Shown: positions 24,609-33,640 of the stretch, in pieces
Numbering within the stretch: position 1 is the first letter of the stretch
Layout of the letters: every line of letters starts with the position of its first letter
NCBI RefSeq assembly: GCF_036227485.1
Contig: NZ_CP109479.1
Coordinates: forward strand, 3,162,001 to 3,226,000
Direction: 5' to 3'
Source of the DNA: Streptomyces sp. NBC_01451
GTDB lineage: Bacteria > Actinomycetota > Actinomycetes > Streptomycetales > Streptomycetaceae
DNA: 64,000 nucleotides
Notes under the pieces: generated by a model
Told to the model about the DNA's origin: nothing
Seen by the model: the letters and a program-made list of their open reading frames with translations, nothing else
Database searches by the model: none
Translations under genes and position numbers: made by a program

Positions 24609-25970
24609 ATGCGACTACGCACACGAGGCTCAGGTGCCCGCAGCGGCAGACGGTCCGCCGCCGCTGTCGGCCTGCTGTCGCTCGCCCTCGCCGTCGGCCT
24701 CACGTCCGCGGCACCCGACGACGCCACCGCGACCAGCGCCGCACGCCCGGCGGCCTCGGCGGACGACATCCGTCAGTACGAGATCAACTTCGCGAACTCC
24801 ACGTCCGACGTCCGCACCGACATCATGGCGTCGGGCGTGACCGTGGACGAGGCCGACGAGGAGCGGGTCGTGGTCTCCGGCCGCGCCGAGCAGGCCAGGA
24901 AACTGGCCCAACGCGGCTATGAGATCACCCTGTTGGGCTCGGCGCCGGACCGTTCCAGCAGCGCCGACGACGTACGGCTGCTCGACTTCCCCACCGCCGA
25001 CTCCCGCTATCACAACTACGCCGAGATGACGTCGGAGATCAACTCCCTCGTCTCGGCCAACTCCTCCATCGCCAGCCAGCGGGTCATCGGCACCTCGTAC
25101 TCGGGCCGGAACATCGTCGCCATCAAGCTCAGCGACAACGTCGGCACCGACGAGGCGGAGCCCGAGGTGCTGTTCACCCACCACCAGCACGCCCGTGAGC
25201 ACCTCACCGTCGAGATGGCGCTCTACCTGCTGCGCAATCTGACCTCCACCTACGCCACCGACTCCCGGGTCAAGTCGATGATCGACTCCCGTGAGATCTG
25301 GATCATCCCGGACCTCAACCCGGACGGCGGCGAGTACGACATCGCGAGCGGCCAGTACCGTTCGTGGCGCAAGAACCGCCAGCCCAACAGCGGTTCGTCG
25401 TACGTCGGCACGGACATGAACCGCAACTGGAACTATCGCTGGGGCTGCTGTGGCGGTTCCTCCGGCTCGACCTCGTCGGAGACGTACCGCGGTCCGTCCG
25501 CCGAGTCCGCGCCCGAGGTCAAGGTGGTCGCCGACTTCGTCCGCAGCCGGGTCGTGGGCGGCGTCCAGCAGATCAAGACGGGCATCGACTTCCACACGTA
25601 CAGCGAACTGGTGCTGTGGCCCTTCGGGTACACGACCGCCAACACCACGACGGGGATGACCCAGGACGACCGGGACGCCTTCGCCACGGTCGGCGGGAAG
25701 ATGGCCGCCAGCAACGGTTACACGCCCGAGCAGTCCAGCGACCTGTACATCACCGACGGCTCGATCGACGACTACCTCTGGGGCAGTCAGAAGATCTTCG
25801 CGTACACCTTCGAGATGTATCCGACGTCCAGTTCGGGGGGCGGCTTCTATCCGCCCGACGAGGTGATCGACCGGGAGACGGCCCGCAACCGGGACGCGGT
25901 GCTGCAACTGCTGGAGAACTCGGACTGCATGTACCGGTCCATCGGGAAGCAGACGCAGTACTGCTCCTGA
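24609..25970 (+). CDS. Secreted M14-family zinc carboxypeptidase
   Basis: This 453-aa protein has a twin-Arg-containing, Ala-rich signal peptide, a propeptide-like region to about residue 125, then the peptidase domain. Zinc ligands are visible in HHQHAREHL (HxxE) and the His of [10 protein letters not shown]; the catalytic Glu lies in FAYTFEMYP. Substrate-binding NRNW is also present. AGGAGA lies 4 nt before the ATG. It is a standalone extracellular peptidase that releases C-terminal residues. Confidence 0.92.
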   Translation: MRLRTRGSGARSGRRSAAAVGLLSLALAVGLTSAAPDDATATSAARPAASADDIRQYEINFANSTSDVRTDIMASGVTVDEADEERVVVSGRAEQARKLAQRGYEITLLGSAPDRSSSADDVRLLDFPTADSRYHNYAEMTSEINSLVSANSSIASQRVIGTSYSGRNIVAIKLSDNVGTDEAEPEVLFTHHQHAREHLTVEMALYLLRNLTSTYATDSRVKSMIDSREIWIIPDLNPDGGEYDIASGQYRSWRKNRQPNSGSSYVGTDMNRNWNYRWGCCGGSSGSTSSETYRGPSAESAPEVKVVADFVRSRVVGGVQQIKTGIDFHTYSELVLWPFGYTTANTTTGMTQDDRDAFATVGGKMAASNGYTPEQSSDLYITDGSIDDYLWGSQKIFAYTFEMYPTSSSGGGFYPPDEVIDRETARNRDAVLQLLENSDCMYRSIGKQTQYCS

Positions 25971-25989
25971 CGGGCGCCTGAAGTGGTGG

Positions 25990-26030
25990 GGAGCTGCGGG
26001 CCGGCTGTGACCGGCCGCGCAGTTCCCCAC
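25990..26030. repeat. GC-rich hairpin between convergent genes, copy of a dispersed repeat
   Basis: GGGGAGCTGCGGGCCGG pairs imperfectly with CCGGCCGCGCAGTTCCCC. It separates the carboxypeptidase and the convergent gene and probably ends both transcripts. The right half resembles the copies at 32401-32480 and 36926-36985 (GCGCAGTTCCCC then CCCTTA). Confidence 0.55.
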
Positions 26031-26035
26031 GTCCC

Positions 26036-26704
26036 TTACGGGGCGCTCTTCTCAAGGCCCTCTGTGTCTTGTGCGTCCCCTGAGTCCCCTGAGGGGTCCG
26101 AGGCGTCCGAGTCCCCTGAGGGCTCTGCGCCCTCCGAGTCCGCTGCGTCCTCCGCGTCCTCTGTGTCCTCGGAGTCCTCGAAGTAGGCGTCCAGAACCGC
26201 GTCCAGTTCCGTTTCCCACTCCTGGTACTGGGACTTCGCCTTCGCCTCGATCTCGACCGGGTACCAGCGGCGGTCCGGCGTGTGGACCGTCACCGTGAAC
26301 CGCTTGCCGAAGCGGGACGTCTCCGTCTCCACGGCCCCGATCTCGTCCCAGCGGAACTCGCACTCCTGGTCGTCCAGGTAGAGCCGTACGCCACTGTGGT
26401 CGGCGATGATCTTCGCCCGGCGGTCGGACGCCTCGAAGACGGGGCCGTCGACCTCGGGGGCCGCCGCCTCTCCCTCTGCCGCCGGCTCCGCTTCCGCCTC
26501 GGGGGCGGCCTCCTCGGGGGCGGCCCCCTCCGGAGCAACATCCTCCGGTGCGGCCTCCTTCACCGGGTCCGGAATCCCGTCCTCCGGCTTCGCCGGCACG
26601 GGTGAAGTGAGCCCGGGGATGGCCGCAGGGTCGACCGCGGCGGTTTCCAGGGGCTTGCTGCTCGAACCTATGCGCTGCTCCACAGGCGGAAGTATGGCGG
26701 ACAT
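26036..26704 (-). CDS. Conserved hypothetical protein with PH-like core and acidic tails
   Basis: ATG at 26704 gives 222 aa. Residues 1-80 are Pro/Ala/Glu-rich. The core (SDRRAKIIADHSGVRLYLDD, EFRWDEIGAVETET, FTVTVHTPDRRWYPVEIEAK) looks like a small PH-type or DUF beta domain. The tail is almost entirely Asp, Glu, Ser and Ala, encoded by imperfect repeats of a GTCCTC type. No signal peptide is seen. The start is uncertain because no Shine-Dalgarno is evident. Function unknown. Confidence 0.7.
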   Translation of the reverse strand: MSAILPPVEQRIGSSSKPLETAAVDPAAIPGLTSPVPAKPEDGIPDPVKEAAPEDVAPEGAAPEEAAPEAEAEPAAEGEAAAPEVDGPVFEASDRRAKIIADHSGVRLYLDDQECEFRWDEIGAVETETSRFGKRFTVTVHTPDRRWYPVEIEAKAKSQYQEWETELDAVLDAYFEDSEDTEDAEDAADSEGAEPSGDSDASDPSGDSGDAQDTEGLEKSAP

Positions 26705-26931
26705 TGCTGTGTCATGGGACAGCAGGGGCCAGAGAGATCCGGCGAGATCCGGAGAGCGCCCGCGCGACCCCGCCGGCCTCGCGGATCGCGGCACGGCGGC
26801 CCAGGGGTGCTTCGGGGCGGGCGCCGTGCCGTGCCGTACCGGTTTACGAGGTGCGTCGTGCGGAGTGCGCGGGGTGCGCAGCGTTCGGGGTGCGCGGGGT
26901 GTGCTGTGCGGGAGTCGACGAGCGCCGGGGG

Positions 26932-27351
26932 TCAGCCGAGTACGGCGAGCGCGTCGATCTCGATGAGGAGGCCGGCGGGCAGACCGACGTAGACGGTGGT
27001 CCGGGCGGCCGGGGGCGCGGTGAGGGCCTGCTCCTCGAAGTACGTGTTGTAGATGCCGTTCATCTCGGCGAAGTGGTCCACGTCCGTGAGGTAGACGCGG
27101 ATCATCATCACGTCGTCCCAGCTCGCGCCCCCCTCCTCCAGGATGGCCTTGACGTTGGCGAGCGTCTGGAGGGTCTGCTCGGCCAGGGTCGGCCCGGCGG
27201 GCGTGGGGGGCTGCCCCTCGACGGCGGGCAGGAAGCCGACCTGCCCGGCCACCTGCAGGATGTTCCCCTTCCGCACACCGTGGGAGAACTTGGCGGGTGG
27301 GGTGGTGTGGGTCCTGGGAGTGAGGGCGATCTTCTCGGACTTCTCGGTCAT
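26932..27351 (-). CDS. RidA/YjgF-family deaminase
   Basis: This 139-aa protein has the RidA core (ILQVAGQVGF, TLQTLANVKAILEEGGASWD, RVYLTDVDHFAEMNGIYNTY, ARTTVYVGLPAGLLIEIDA) with the substrate-binding Arg. RidA proteins hydrolyse reactive enamine/imine intermediates produced by PLP enzymes. It starts 11 nt after the iclR stop with AGGA upstream, so it is the third gene of a pfkB-iclR-ridA operon. That fits a D-amino-acid locus whose divergent arm encodes a PLP enzyme. Confidence 0.92.
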   Translation of the reverse strand: MTEKSEKIALTPRTHTTPPAKFSHGVRKGNILQVAGQVGFLPAVEGQPPTPAGPTLAEQTLQTLANVKAILEEGGASWDDVMMIRVYLTDVDHFAEMNGIYNTYFEEQALTAPPAARTTVYVGLPAGLLIEIDALAVLG

Positions 27352-27362
27352 CAGCTGGATTC

Positions 27363-28115
27363 CTAAACGGCTGGGGTTCTTCCGGAGTACTCACCGCTGA
27401 TGGCATCCGCCGTACGGCGGACCAGTGGCAGCAGGGTGAGGAGTTCGTCGGCGGTGACGACGACGTTGGGGGCGGAGACGGACATGGCGGCGACCACCCG
27501 TCCGTCGGCACCGCTGATGGGGGCCGCGACACAGTTGATGGACTCCTCGTGACCGCCCAGGTCGGTGGCCCATCCCTGGTCGCGCACCTTCTCCAACTCC
27601 CTCAGGAAAGCAGGGGCGTTGGGGGTGGAGCGGGAGGTGTACATGGGGTAGTCGAGCTTGTCGGCGACGGCACGCCGTTCGGGCTCCGGCAGGTCGGCGA
27701 GCAGCAGCTTGGCGACGGCGGCGACGGTGATGGCGACGGGCTTGCCGATCCGCGAGTACATGCGTACCGGGTAGCGGCTCTCGACCTTGTCGATGTAGAG
27801 GACCTCGCCCTCCTCGTGCACGGCGAGGTGGACGGTGTGCCCGCAGTGCTCGTTGAGGCGTACGAGGTGGGGGTGGGCGATCTCCCGGATGTCGAGGTTC
27901 TCGACGGCTTCCTGGGCGAGCGCGAAGAGGCGGGCGCCGAGGCGGTAGCGCTGGTCGGACTGGCGGTAGACGAGTCCGTGCTCGTGCAGGGTGCGCAGCA
28001 GCCGCAGCGCGGTGGACTTGTGGACGCCGAGCCGGTCGGCGACCCGGCCGAGGTCGGCGGGGCCCTCGGCGAGCAACGGCAGGATGCTCAGCGCGCGGTC
28101 GACGGTCTGGCTCAT
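27363..28115 (-). CDS. IclR-family transcriptional regulator
   Basis: This 250-aa protein has an N-terminal winged helix (LGRVADRLGVHKSTALRLLR) and a C-terminal IclR effector domain (AKLLLADLPEPERRAV, INCVAAPISGADGRVVAAMS). Its ATG overlaps the pfkB stop as ATGA. It most likely controls its own operon and the divergent D-amino-acid genes by binding the inverted repeat at 29330-29348. The effector is unknown; a keto-acid or sugar acid would fit the neighbours. Confidence 0.93.
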   Translation of the reverse strand: MSQTVDRALSILPLLAEGPADLGRVADRLGVHKSTALRLLRTLHEHGLVYRQSDQRYRLGARLFALAQEAVENLDIREIAHPHLVRLNEHCGHTVHLAVHEEGEVLYIDKVESRYPVRMYSRIGKPVAITVAAVAKLLLADLPEPERRAVADKLDYPMYTSRSTPNAPAFLRELEKVRDQGWATDLGGHEESINCVAAPISGADGRVVAAMSVSAPNVVVTADELLTLLPLVRRTADAISGEYSGRTPAV

Positions 28116-29233
28116 GGGGTGCGTACCTCCTCCGGGGCCTGCTCGGCCTGCGTCCAGCCGGGCCCGAGTCGAAGTGTCTCCCACGCGCGCTCGTCGAGAG
28201 CGGTCAGCCGGTCGGCGTGGTCGCGGGCGGGCGGCGCGGCGAGGTCGCCGGGGACGGTGAGGACGGCGGCGGCCATGAGGTGGCCGTGCCGGATACGGTC
28301 CCGTACGGGGAGGCCCCGCAGGGTCGCGGCGAGGAACCCGGCGGCGAAGGCGTCGCCGGCCCCCACTGCCGCGACGACGTCGACGCGGGGCGCCCGGGCA
28401 TGCGTGGCGACACGGTCGGCGTCCTCCAGTCCCGCCAGTCCTGCCAGTCCTGCCAAGCCCGTTGGCCCTGCCGGCCCCGCCACTGCGCCGGGGCCCTTGT
28501 CGAAGGCGACGGCGCCGCCCCTGCCCTGCTTGACGACCACGAGTCCCGGCTCGGGCAGCGCCCCCGCGATGTCGCCGGCGCCACGCAGCCCCCACGCGGC
28601 CTCCGCCTCGTCGGAGCCCACGAAGACGATGTCGGCCCGCCGCGCCAGATCCAGCAGCACCCGGGGACCGTCGCTGTCGGCCCACAGCCCCGGCCGGAAG
28701 TTGACGTCGAAGGAGACGAGCGGCCGGCCCGCCCGGGGCTCGGTCAGCTCCCACAGCAGGTCGAGACAGTCGGCGGAGAGGGCCGCGGTGATCCCGGACA
28801 GATGCAGCACCCGCCCGGCGCGCGCCGCCGCCAGATCCATGTTCGCCGCGGACATCACCGAGGCCGCCGACCCGGCCCGGTAGTACGCCACCTCGTGCGC
28901 GTCGGTCGCCCGGTCCCCCGCCGTACGGAAGTACACCCCTGTCGGACGCGTCGGATCACGCCGTACGGACGCCACGTCCACGCCGTACGACCCGATCGCC
29001 TGTATCAGGTGGTCGCCGAAGCCGTCGTCGCCGACACGGCCGATCCACCGGGCGGAGTGGCCGGCGGCGGCGAGGGCGCAGGCCACGTTGGACTCGGCGC
29101 CGCCGATGGCACGCTCGAAGGACGGTACGTCGGCGAGGCGACCCGGCCGGGAGGGCAGGAAGGTGACCATGGACTCACCGAGCGCGACGACGTCCACGAC
29201 GTCGGGGGCATTGCAGGGTCCGGTGATGGTCAC
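28112..29233 (-). CDS. PfkB-family carbohydrate kinase
   Basis: GTG at 29233 (AGGAG 11 nt upstream) gives 373 aa. Motifs include IGGAESNVACALAAAG (sugar binding) and AAVGAGDAFAAGFLA (anion hole with catalytic Asp). The sequence resembles 2-keto-3-deoxygluconate kinases. A low-complexity PAGPTGLAGLAGLAGLED insert near residues 240-260 comes from a 9-bp DNA repeat. It is the first gene of the operon with iclR and ridA. The substrate is inferred from similarity only. Confidence 0.9.
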   Translation of the reverse strand: MTITGPCNAPDVVDVVALGESMVTFLPSRPGRLADVPSFERAIGGAESNVACALAAAGHSARWIGRVGDDGFGDHLIQAIGSYGVDVASVRRDPTRPTGVYFRTAGDRATDAHEVAYYRAGSAASVMSAANMDLAAARAGRVLHLSGITAALSADCLDLLWELTEPRAGRPLVSFDVNFRPGLWADSDGPRVLLDLARRADIVFVGSDEAEAAWGLRGAGDIAGALPEPGLVVVKQGRGGAVAFDKGPGAVAGPAGPTGLAGLAGLAGLEDADRVATHARAPRVDVVAAVGAGDAFAAGFLAATLRGLPVRDRIRHGHLMAAAVLTVPGDLAAPPARDHADRLTALDERAWETLRLGPGWTQAEQAPEEVRTP

Positions 29234-29329
29234 GATCGTCGTAGCTCCTGGATGGTGCGGGGAGACGGCGGCTCCGTTGACCCCGCGTTGGCGAGATGTT
29301 AGACAGCGACAAGCGATATGCGCAATGAG

Positions 29330-29348
29330 CGTTGCAAAGAGTGCAACG
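29330..29348. promoter_or_regulatory. IclR-type operator between divergent operons
   Basis: CGTTGCA-AAGAG-TGCAACG has perfect 7-bp arms and a 5-nt spacer. Just upstream, GCGCAATGAGCGTTGC adds another GCAA/TTGC half-site pair. It lies between the divergent pfkB-iclR-ridA and D-amino-acid operons, where an IclR regulator would act on both. A Nur-like TTGCAA reading is possible but less parsimonious. Confidence 0.6.
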
Positions 29349-29368
29349 ACCTGGACGAGGGAGACCCC

Positions 29369-30754
29369 ATGGGCGCAGAGGACACCGAGGACGTCGGTCA
29401 CATCGGGCGCATCGGGCACGCTGAGCACTTCGGTCAGGTGGAGCGCGTCGGGGGCGGTCAGGGTGCCGGGAGCACCGGGGCGGCGCTCGCCGGGCTGGCC
29501 ACCGAACTGGTCGACGCCCGCTTCAAGGGTCTCCCGCCGGACGCCGACGGTCTGACCGTCGGCGAGCTGGCCGCCCAGCGCCGCAACCTCTTCACCGGCG
29601 GCTTCACCACGCCCGTACTGGCCCTCTCCGCCGAGCGTCTCGCCCACAACCTGGAACTGATGGAGACGTACGCGGCCCGCCACGGCCTCGCCTTCGCCCC
29701 GCACGGCAAGACCTCCATGGCCCCGCAGCTCTTCCACCGCCAGATCGGGCACGGCGCCTGGGGCATCACCCTCGCGGTCCCCCACCAGGTGCGCGTCGCC
29801 CGCGCCTTCGGCATCCAACGGGTCTTCCTGGCCAACGAGTTGGTCGACCCGGCGGCCCTGCGCTGGATCGCGGCCGAGCTGGCCGCCGACCCCGGCTTCC
29901 GCTTCGTCTGTTACGTCGACTCCGTGCGCGGGGTGGAACTGATGGACGCGGCTCTCCCGGCGGCGGGGGCGGGCACCCGTCCGCTGGACGTGGTCGTCGA
30001 ACTCGGCGCCGGCGAGGGCGCCCGGACCGGCGTGCGCACGGAGGCGGAGTGCGCGGCGGTCGCGGACGCCGTGGCCGCCGCACCGTCACTGCGGCTGGTC
30101 GGGGTCGCCGGGTACGAGGGCGAGGTGCCGCGGGCCGACCCGGAGCGGGTGCGGGCGTGGCTGCGGCGGCTGGTGGCGCTGGCGGCGGACTTCGACAAGG
30201 CGGGGCGGTTCGCCGGCACGTCGCTCGAGGAGATCGTGGTGAGCGCGGGCGGCAGCGCCTGGTTCGACGTGGTCGCCGACGTCTTCGTGGAGATCCCCGA
30301 ACTGTCGCTCCCCGTACTGAAGTTGCTGCGCTCGGGGGCGTACGTCTCGCACGACGACGGCCGCTACCGCGAGGTCACGCCGTTCAACCGGGTTCCCGAG
30401 GAGGGTGCCCTGGAGCCCGCCTTCCTCCTGTGGACGCAGGTCGTCTCCCGCCCCACCCCCGAGCAGGCCTTCGTCAACGCGGGCAAGCGGGACGCGGCGT
30501 ACGACCTCGACCTGCCGTTGGCCCGGGCGGTCCGCAGGGAGGGGGCTCCGGAGCGGCCCGCCACCGGCATCTCGGTCACCGGCCTCTCCGACCAGCACGC
30601 CTGGCTGCGTACGGCCCCGGAGGCGGACCTGGAGGTCGGCGACTGGCTGGGCCTGGGCCTGTCCCACCCGTGCACGTCGTTCGACAAGTGGCAGCTGATC
30701 CCGGTCGCGGAGGCGGACGGCACGGTCGTCGAATACATCCGCACGTTCTTCTGA
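29369..30754 (+). CDS. PLP-dependent D-amino-acid deaminase/aldolase (D-threonine aldolase-like)
   Basis: The ATG at 29369 has GAGGGAG 5 nt upstream and gives 461 aa; an earlier in-frame ATG at 29318 lies inside the operator zone. The alanine-racemase-like barrel carries the PLP lysine in [12 protein letters not shown]. The C-terminal part has the metal-site His/Cys pattern DQHAWL and SHPCTSFD, as in D-serine dehydratases and D-threonine aldolases. The product would be a keto acid or imine, which explains the nearby RidA. Exact substrate unknown. Confidence 0.88.
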   Translation: MGAEDTEDVGHIGRIGHAEHFGQVERVGGGQGAGSTGAALAGLATELVDARFKGLPPDADGLTVGELAAQRRNLFTGGFTTPVLALSAERLAHNLELMETYAARHGLAFAPHGKTSMAPQLFHRQIGHGAWGITLAVPHQVRVARAFGIQRVFLANELVDPAALRWIAAELAADPGFRFVCYVDSVRGVELMDAALPAAGAGTRPLDVVVELGAGEGARTGVRTEAECAAVADAVAAAPSLRLVGVAGYEGEVPRADPERVRAWLRRLVALAADFDKAGRFAGTSLEEIVVSAGGSAWFDVVADVFVEIPELSLPVLKLLRSGAYVSHDDGRYREVTPFNRVPEEGALEPAFLLWTQVVSRPTPEQAFVNAGKRDAAYDLDLPLARAVRREGAPERPATGISVTGLSDQHAWLRTAPEADLEVGDWLGLGLSHPCTSFDKWQLIPVAEADGTVVEYIRTFF

Positions 30755-30786
30755 TCTACGATCCCCAACCGCTGAGGAGGCCCGGC

Positions 30787-32415
30787 GTGGATGAGCTCGT
30801 CATTCGGGACGCGGACGTCGTGGACGGCTCCGGCGGGCCGTCGTACCGCGCCGACGTGGTGGTCGACGGCGGCCGGATCGTGTCGATCGTCCAGGAGGCG
30901 GCGGCAGCGGGCTGCCAACGCCCCGAGGCACGCAGGGAGTTGGACGCGGAGGGGCTGACCCTGTCCCCCGGCTTCATCGACATGCACGCCCACAGCGACC
31001 TCGCCCTGCTCCGCGACCCCGACCACAGTGCGAAGGCCGCGCAGGGGGTGACCCTCGAAGTCCTGGGCCAGGACGGGCTGTCGTACGCCCCGGTCGACGA
31101 CCGGACCCTCGCCGAGGTCCGCCGCGCGATCGCCGGCTGGAACGGCCACGGCGACGACATCGACTTCGACTGGCGTTCCGTGGGCGAGTACCTGGACCGT
31201 CTCGACCACGGCTTCGACGGCGGGGGCATCGCCGTCAACGCGGCCTATCTGATCCCGCAGGGCACGGTACGGATGCTCGCCGTCGGCTGGGACGACCGGG
31301 ACGCGACACCCCAGGAGCTGGACCGGATGCGGCAGTTGGTCGCGGAGGGGATGGAACAGGGTGCGGTGGGCATGTCGTCGGGGCTCACCTACACACCCGG
31401 CATGTACGCCAAGGACGCGGAACTGACCGAGCTGTGCCGGGTGGTGGCGTCGTACGGCGGCTACTACTGCCCCCACCACCGCTCGTACGGCGCGGGGGCG
31501 CTGGAGGCGTACGCGGAGATGGTGAGCCTGACCCGCGAGGCGGGCTGCCCGCTCCATCTCGCGCACGCCACCATGAACTTCGGTGAGAACGAGGGCCGGG
31601 CGCCGGAGCTGCTGTCGCTGCTGGACGAGGCGCTGGCGGCGGGGGCGGACCTGACCCTGGACACGTATCCCTACACGCCCGGCTCCACAACGCTCGTGGC
31701 GATGCTGCCGAGTTGGGCGGGCGAAGGCGGTCCGGAGGAGGTCCTGAAGCGCCTGGCGGACACCGACACCGCCGAACGTGTCCGTCACCACCTGGAGGTG
31801 GTCGGCGCTGACGGCTGCCACGGCGTGCCCATCGAGTGGGACACGATCGAGATCTCGGGGGTGACGGACCCGGCGCTGAGCGAGTTCGTGGGCCGCACGG
31901 TCGAGGAGTCGGCGCGGGCGCGCGGGGAAACCCCCTGGTCGACGGCGCGCGGCCTGTTGCTGGCGGACCGCCTGGGCACGACGATCCTCCAGCACGTCGG
32001 CCACGAGGAGAACGTCCGCGCGATCATGCGCCACCGCGTCCACACAGGCGGCTCGGACGGCATCCTCCAGGGCACGAAGCCGCATCCGCGTGCGTACGGC
32101 ACGTTCCCGCGGTATCTGGGCAGGTACGTAAGGGAGTTGGGCATCCTCTCCCTGGAGGAGTGCGTGGCCCATCTGACCTCGCGCCCGGCGGCCCGGCTAC
32201 GGCTGCCGGACCGGGGGCTGGTCCGCGAGGGCTACCGCGCCGACCTGGTCCTCTTCGACGCGGCGACGGTGGCGGCGGGCTCCACCTTCGAGGCGCCGCG
32301 CACACTCCCGACGGGCATCCCGTACGTCCTGATCGACGGCCGGTTCGTGATGGAGGACGGCCGCAGGACGGACGTACTGGCGGGCCGGGCGGTCCGGTCG
32401 GCCCCGCGCCCTTAA
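30787..32415 (+). CDS. N-acyl-D-amino-acid deacylase (amidohydrolase)
   Basis: GTG at 30787 has GAGGAGG 6 nt upstream and gives 542 aa. The amidohydrolase fold shows the HxH metal motif in [15 protein letters not shown], later His residues ([12 protein letters not shown]) and the C-terminal beta sandwich ([11 protein letters not shown]). Full-length D-aminoacylases have this size. It would release free D-amino acids for the upstream PLP enzyme, 32 bp away in the same operon. The stop codon lies in the loop of a terminator hairpin. Confidence 0.92.
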   Translation: MDELVIRDADVVDGSGGPSYRADVVVDGGRIVSIVQEAAAAGCQRPEARRELDAEGLTLSPGFIDMHAHSDLALLRDPDHSAKAAQGVTLEVLGQDGLSYAPVDDRTLAEVRRAIAGWNGHGDDIDFDWRSVGEYLDRLDHGFDGGGIAVNAAYLIPQGTVRMLAVGWDDRDATPQELDRMRQLVAEGMEQGAVGMSSGLTYTPGMYAKDAELTELCRVVASYGGYYCPHHRSYGAGALEAYAEMVSLTREAGCPLHLAHATMNFGENEGRAPELLSLLDEALAAGADLTLDTYPYTPGSTTLVAMLPSWAGEGGPEEVLKRLADTDTAERVRHHLEVVGADGCHGVPIEWDTIEISGVTDPALSEFVGRTVEESARARGETPWSTARGLLLADRLGTTILQHVGHEENVRAIMRHRVHTGGSDGILQGTKPHPRAYGTFPRYLGRYVRELGILSLEECVAHLTSRPAARLRLPDRGLVREGYRADLVLFDAATVAAGSTFEAPRTLPTGIPYVLIDGRFVMEDGRRTDVLAGRAVRSAPRP

Positions 32416-32427
32416 GGGGCGCGGGGC
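32401..32427 (+). terminator. Terminator-like hairpin around the deacylase stop codon
   Basis: GCCCCGCGCCC pairs perfectly with GGGCGCGGGGC over 11 bp with loop TTAAG that includes the TAA stop. No T-run follows. The downstream 50 bp (GTGCGGCTCCGCCGCGTGGG...) belongs to the same dispersed repeat seen at 36926-36985. Confidence 0.6.
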
Positions 32428-32480
32428 TGTGTCGATGTGCGGCTCCGCCGCGTGGGCGCGACCAGCCACGACGGCGCAGC
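32428..32480. repeat. Dispersed intergenic repeat, third family copy
   Basis: In reverse complement it reads GTCGTGGCTGGTCGCGCC...CCCCGCGCCCCTTAAGGG, like the copies near 25990 and 36926. It contains an internal GCGGCTCCGCCGC hairpin. It lies between convergent genes and has no coding potential. Similar elements are common between Streptomyces genes. Confidence 0.5.
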
Positions 32481-32517
32481 AGATCGCGCAACAACCGGTC
32501 CCGCCCGCCGCGGAGCG

Positions 32518-33393
32518 CTACGGCTTAGGCAAGGTGCAACCGCTAGCGCTGAGGTCCAGCTTGTTGTCGAGCCCGAAGCACGCCGGGATCTGGTACGTCT
32601 CCTGGGCGTAGTTGATGCCCTGGCGGACGGTCACCGTGCCGTTGGCGTCCACCTCGCAGGGGTTGTTGTCGGTGCAGCGCCCGCCGTCCTCGTTGCCCGT
32701 GTTGTTGACGGCGACGACGTTGCCGGTGGCGTTGTCGACGACCGGCGAGCCCGAGGTGCCGCCGATGGTCTGGCAGGCGGAGGTGTAGCGGACCGAGTCC
32801 TTCCAGGTCCACTCGCCTTCCTTGAGGCGGTAGGCGAAGCCGTCGACGTTGCAGGCGTACGTGCGCTTCCAGTAGCCGGAGACGACGGTGATCGCGGTGC
32901 CGACGACCGGGTGGGTGGTGTTGAGCGTGAGCGGGCTGATGTTGTACGAGCTCTTGATCGCCGCGTAGGTGGTCGTGAGCTGGTAGATCGACACGTCGGT
33001 GTCGGTCATCGTCGCGTACGCGATCTTGCTGGCGCGCAGGGTGGCGACGCGGGTCGCCGAGGCGTTGAGCAGCCCGAAGGTACGGGTGGACGCCTGGTCG
33101 ACGATGACCTCGCCGGCCTCCGGGAAGCCCGTCTCCAGGCAGTGCCCGTTGGACATGACCAGCGCCGGGTCGTCGGCCTCGGAGTTCGGGAAGCGGACGA
33201 GCGAGCCGGAACAGTTGGAGAGCGAGACGGTGCCGGCGAAGTTGACGGCCTGGATGGCGGGCGCGGCGGCTGCCTTGACCGAGGCGCTCTTCGCGACGGG
33301 CGCGGCCGTGTCGGCCTGCGCGGCGACCGCGGGTGCCGCTCCCGCCCCGGTGATCACCAGGGCTGCGAGCGCGGCAAGGAGAGGCTTGTTCAT
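32518..33393 (-). CDS. Secreted trypsin-like serine protease (S1 family)
   Basis: This 291-aa protein has a signal peptide (ALAALVITGAGAAPAVAA) and an S1 domain. Catalytic residues are His in VMSNGHCLE, Asp in MTDTDVSIYQL and Ser in IGGTSGSPVVDN. Several Cys pairs suggest disulfides in the C-terminal half. GAGGGG lies 8 nt before the ATG. It is a standalone extracellular peptidase; the substrate is unknown. Confidence 0.92.
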   Translation of the reverse strand: MNKPLLAALAALVITGAGAAPAVAAQADTAAPVAKSASVKAAAAPAIQAVNFAGTVSLSNCSGSLVRFPNSEADDPALVMSNGHCLETGFPEAGEVIVDQASTRTFGLLNASATRVATLRASKIAYATMTDTDVSIYQLTTTYAAIKSSYNISPLTLNTTHPVVGTAITVVSGYWKRTYACNVDGFAYRLKEGEWTWKDSVRYTSACQTIGGTSGSPVVDNATGNVVAVNNTGNEDGGRCTDNNPCEVDANGTVTVRQGINYAQETYQIPACFGLDNKLDLSASGCTLPKP

Positions 33394-33415
33394 GTGGGGG
33401 TCCCCTCGTACGAAG

Positions 33416-33442
33416 GAGCGACCGGAGGTTTTCCGGCCGCTC
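33416..33442 (+). terminator. Hairpin with T-tract in the 5' leader of the protease gene
   Basis: GAGCGACCGGA pairs with TCCGGCCGCTC (one mismatch) and is followed on the plus strand by CTTTTT. It lies just before the protease Shine-Dalgarno on the minus strand. It may stop antisense transcription or structure the protease leader. The remaining part of the 33394-33640 gap should hold the protease promoter. Confidence 0.45.
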
Positions 33443-33640
33443 GCTTTTTGTCATGCGCATTGTGATGCGGAAGGGACCGCTGGGGCAAGGAATCGTTTCC
33501 GGCCGGAAGTTGGCGAGATTGCGCACAGGCGTCGCCACCACGACTGAGGACCGACACGGGGGCGCCGACCACCGCAGGACGGCGACCCCCGCACCCGACC
33601 AGGCCGACGAACCGGGCGATCACGCCCGCCGCCGGCGCGC

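Noticed and set aside
24457..24769. Longer Nramp-like start upstream of 24457
   Set aside because: The extra residues are non-conserved in look and overlap the divergent carboxypeptidase start; only 24400 or 24457 is plausible.
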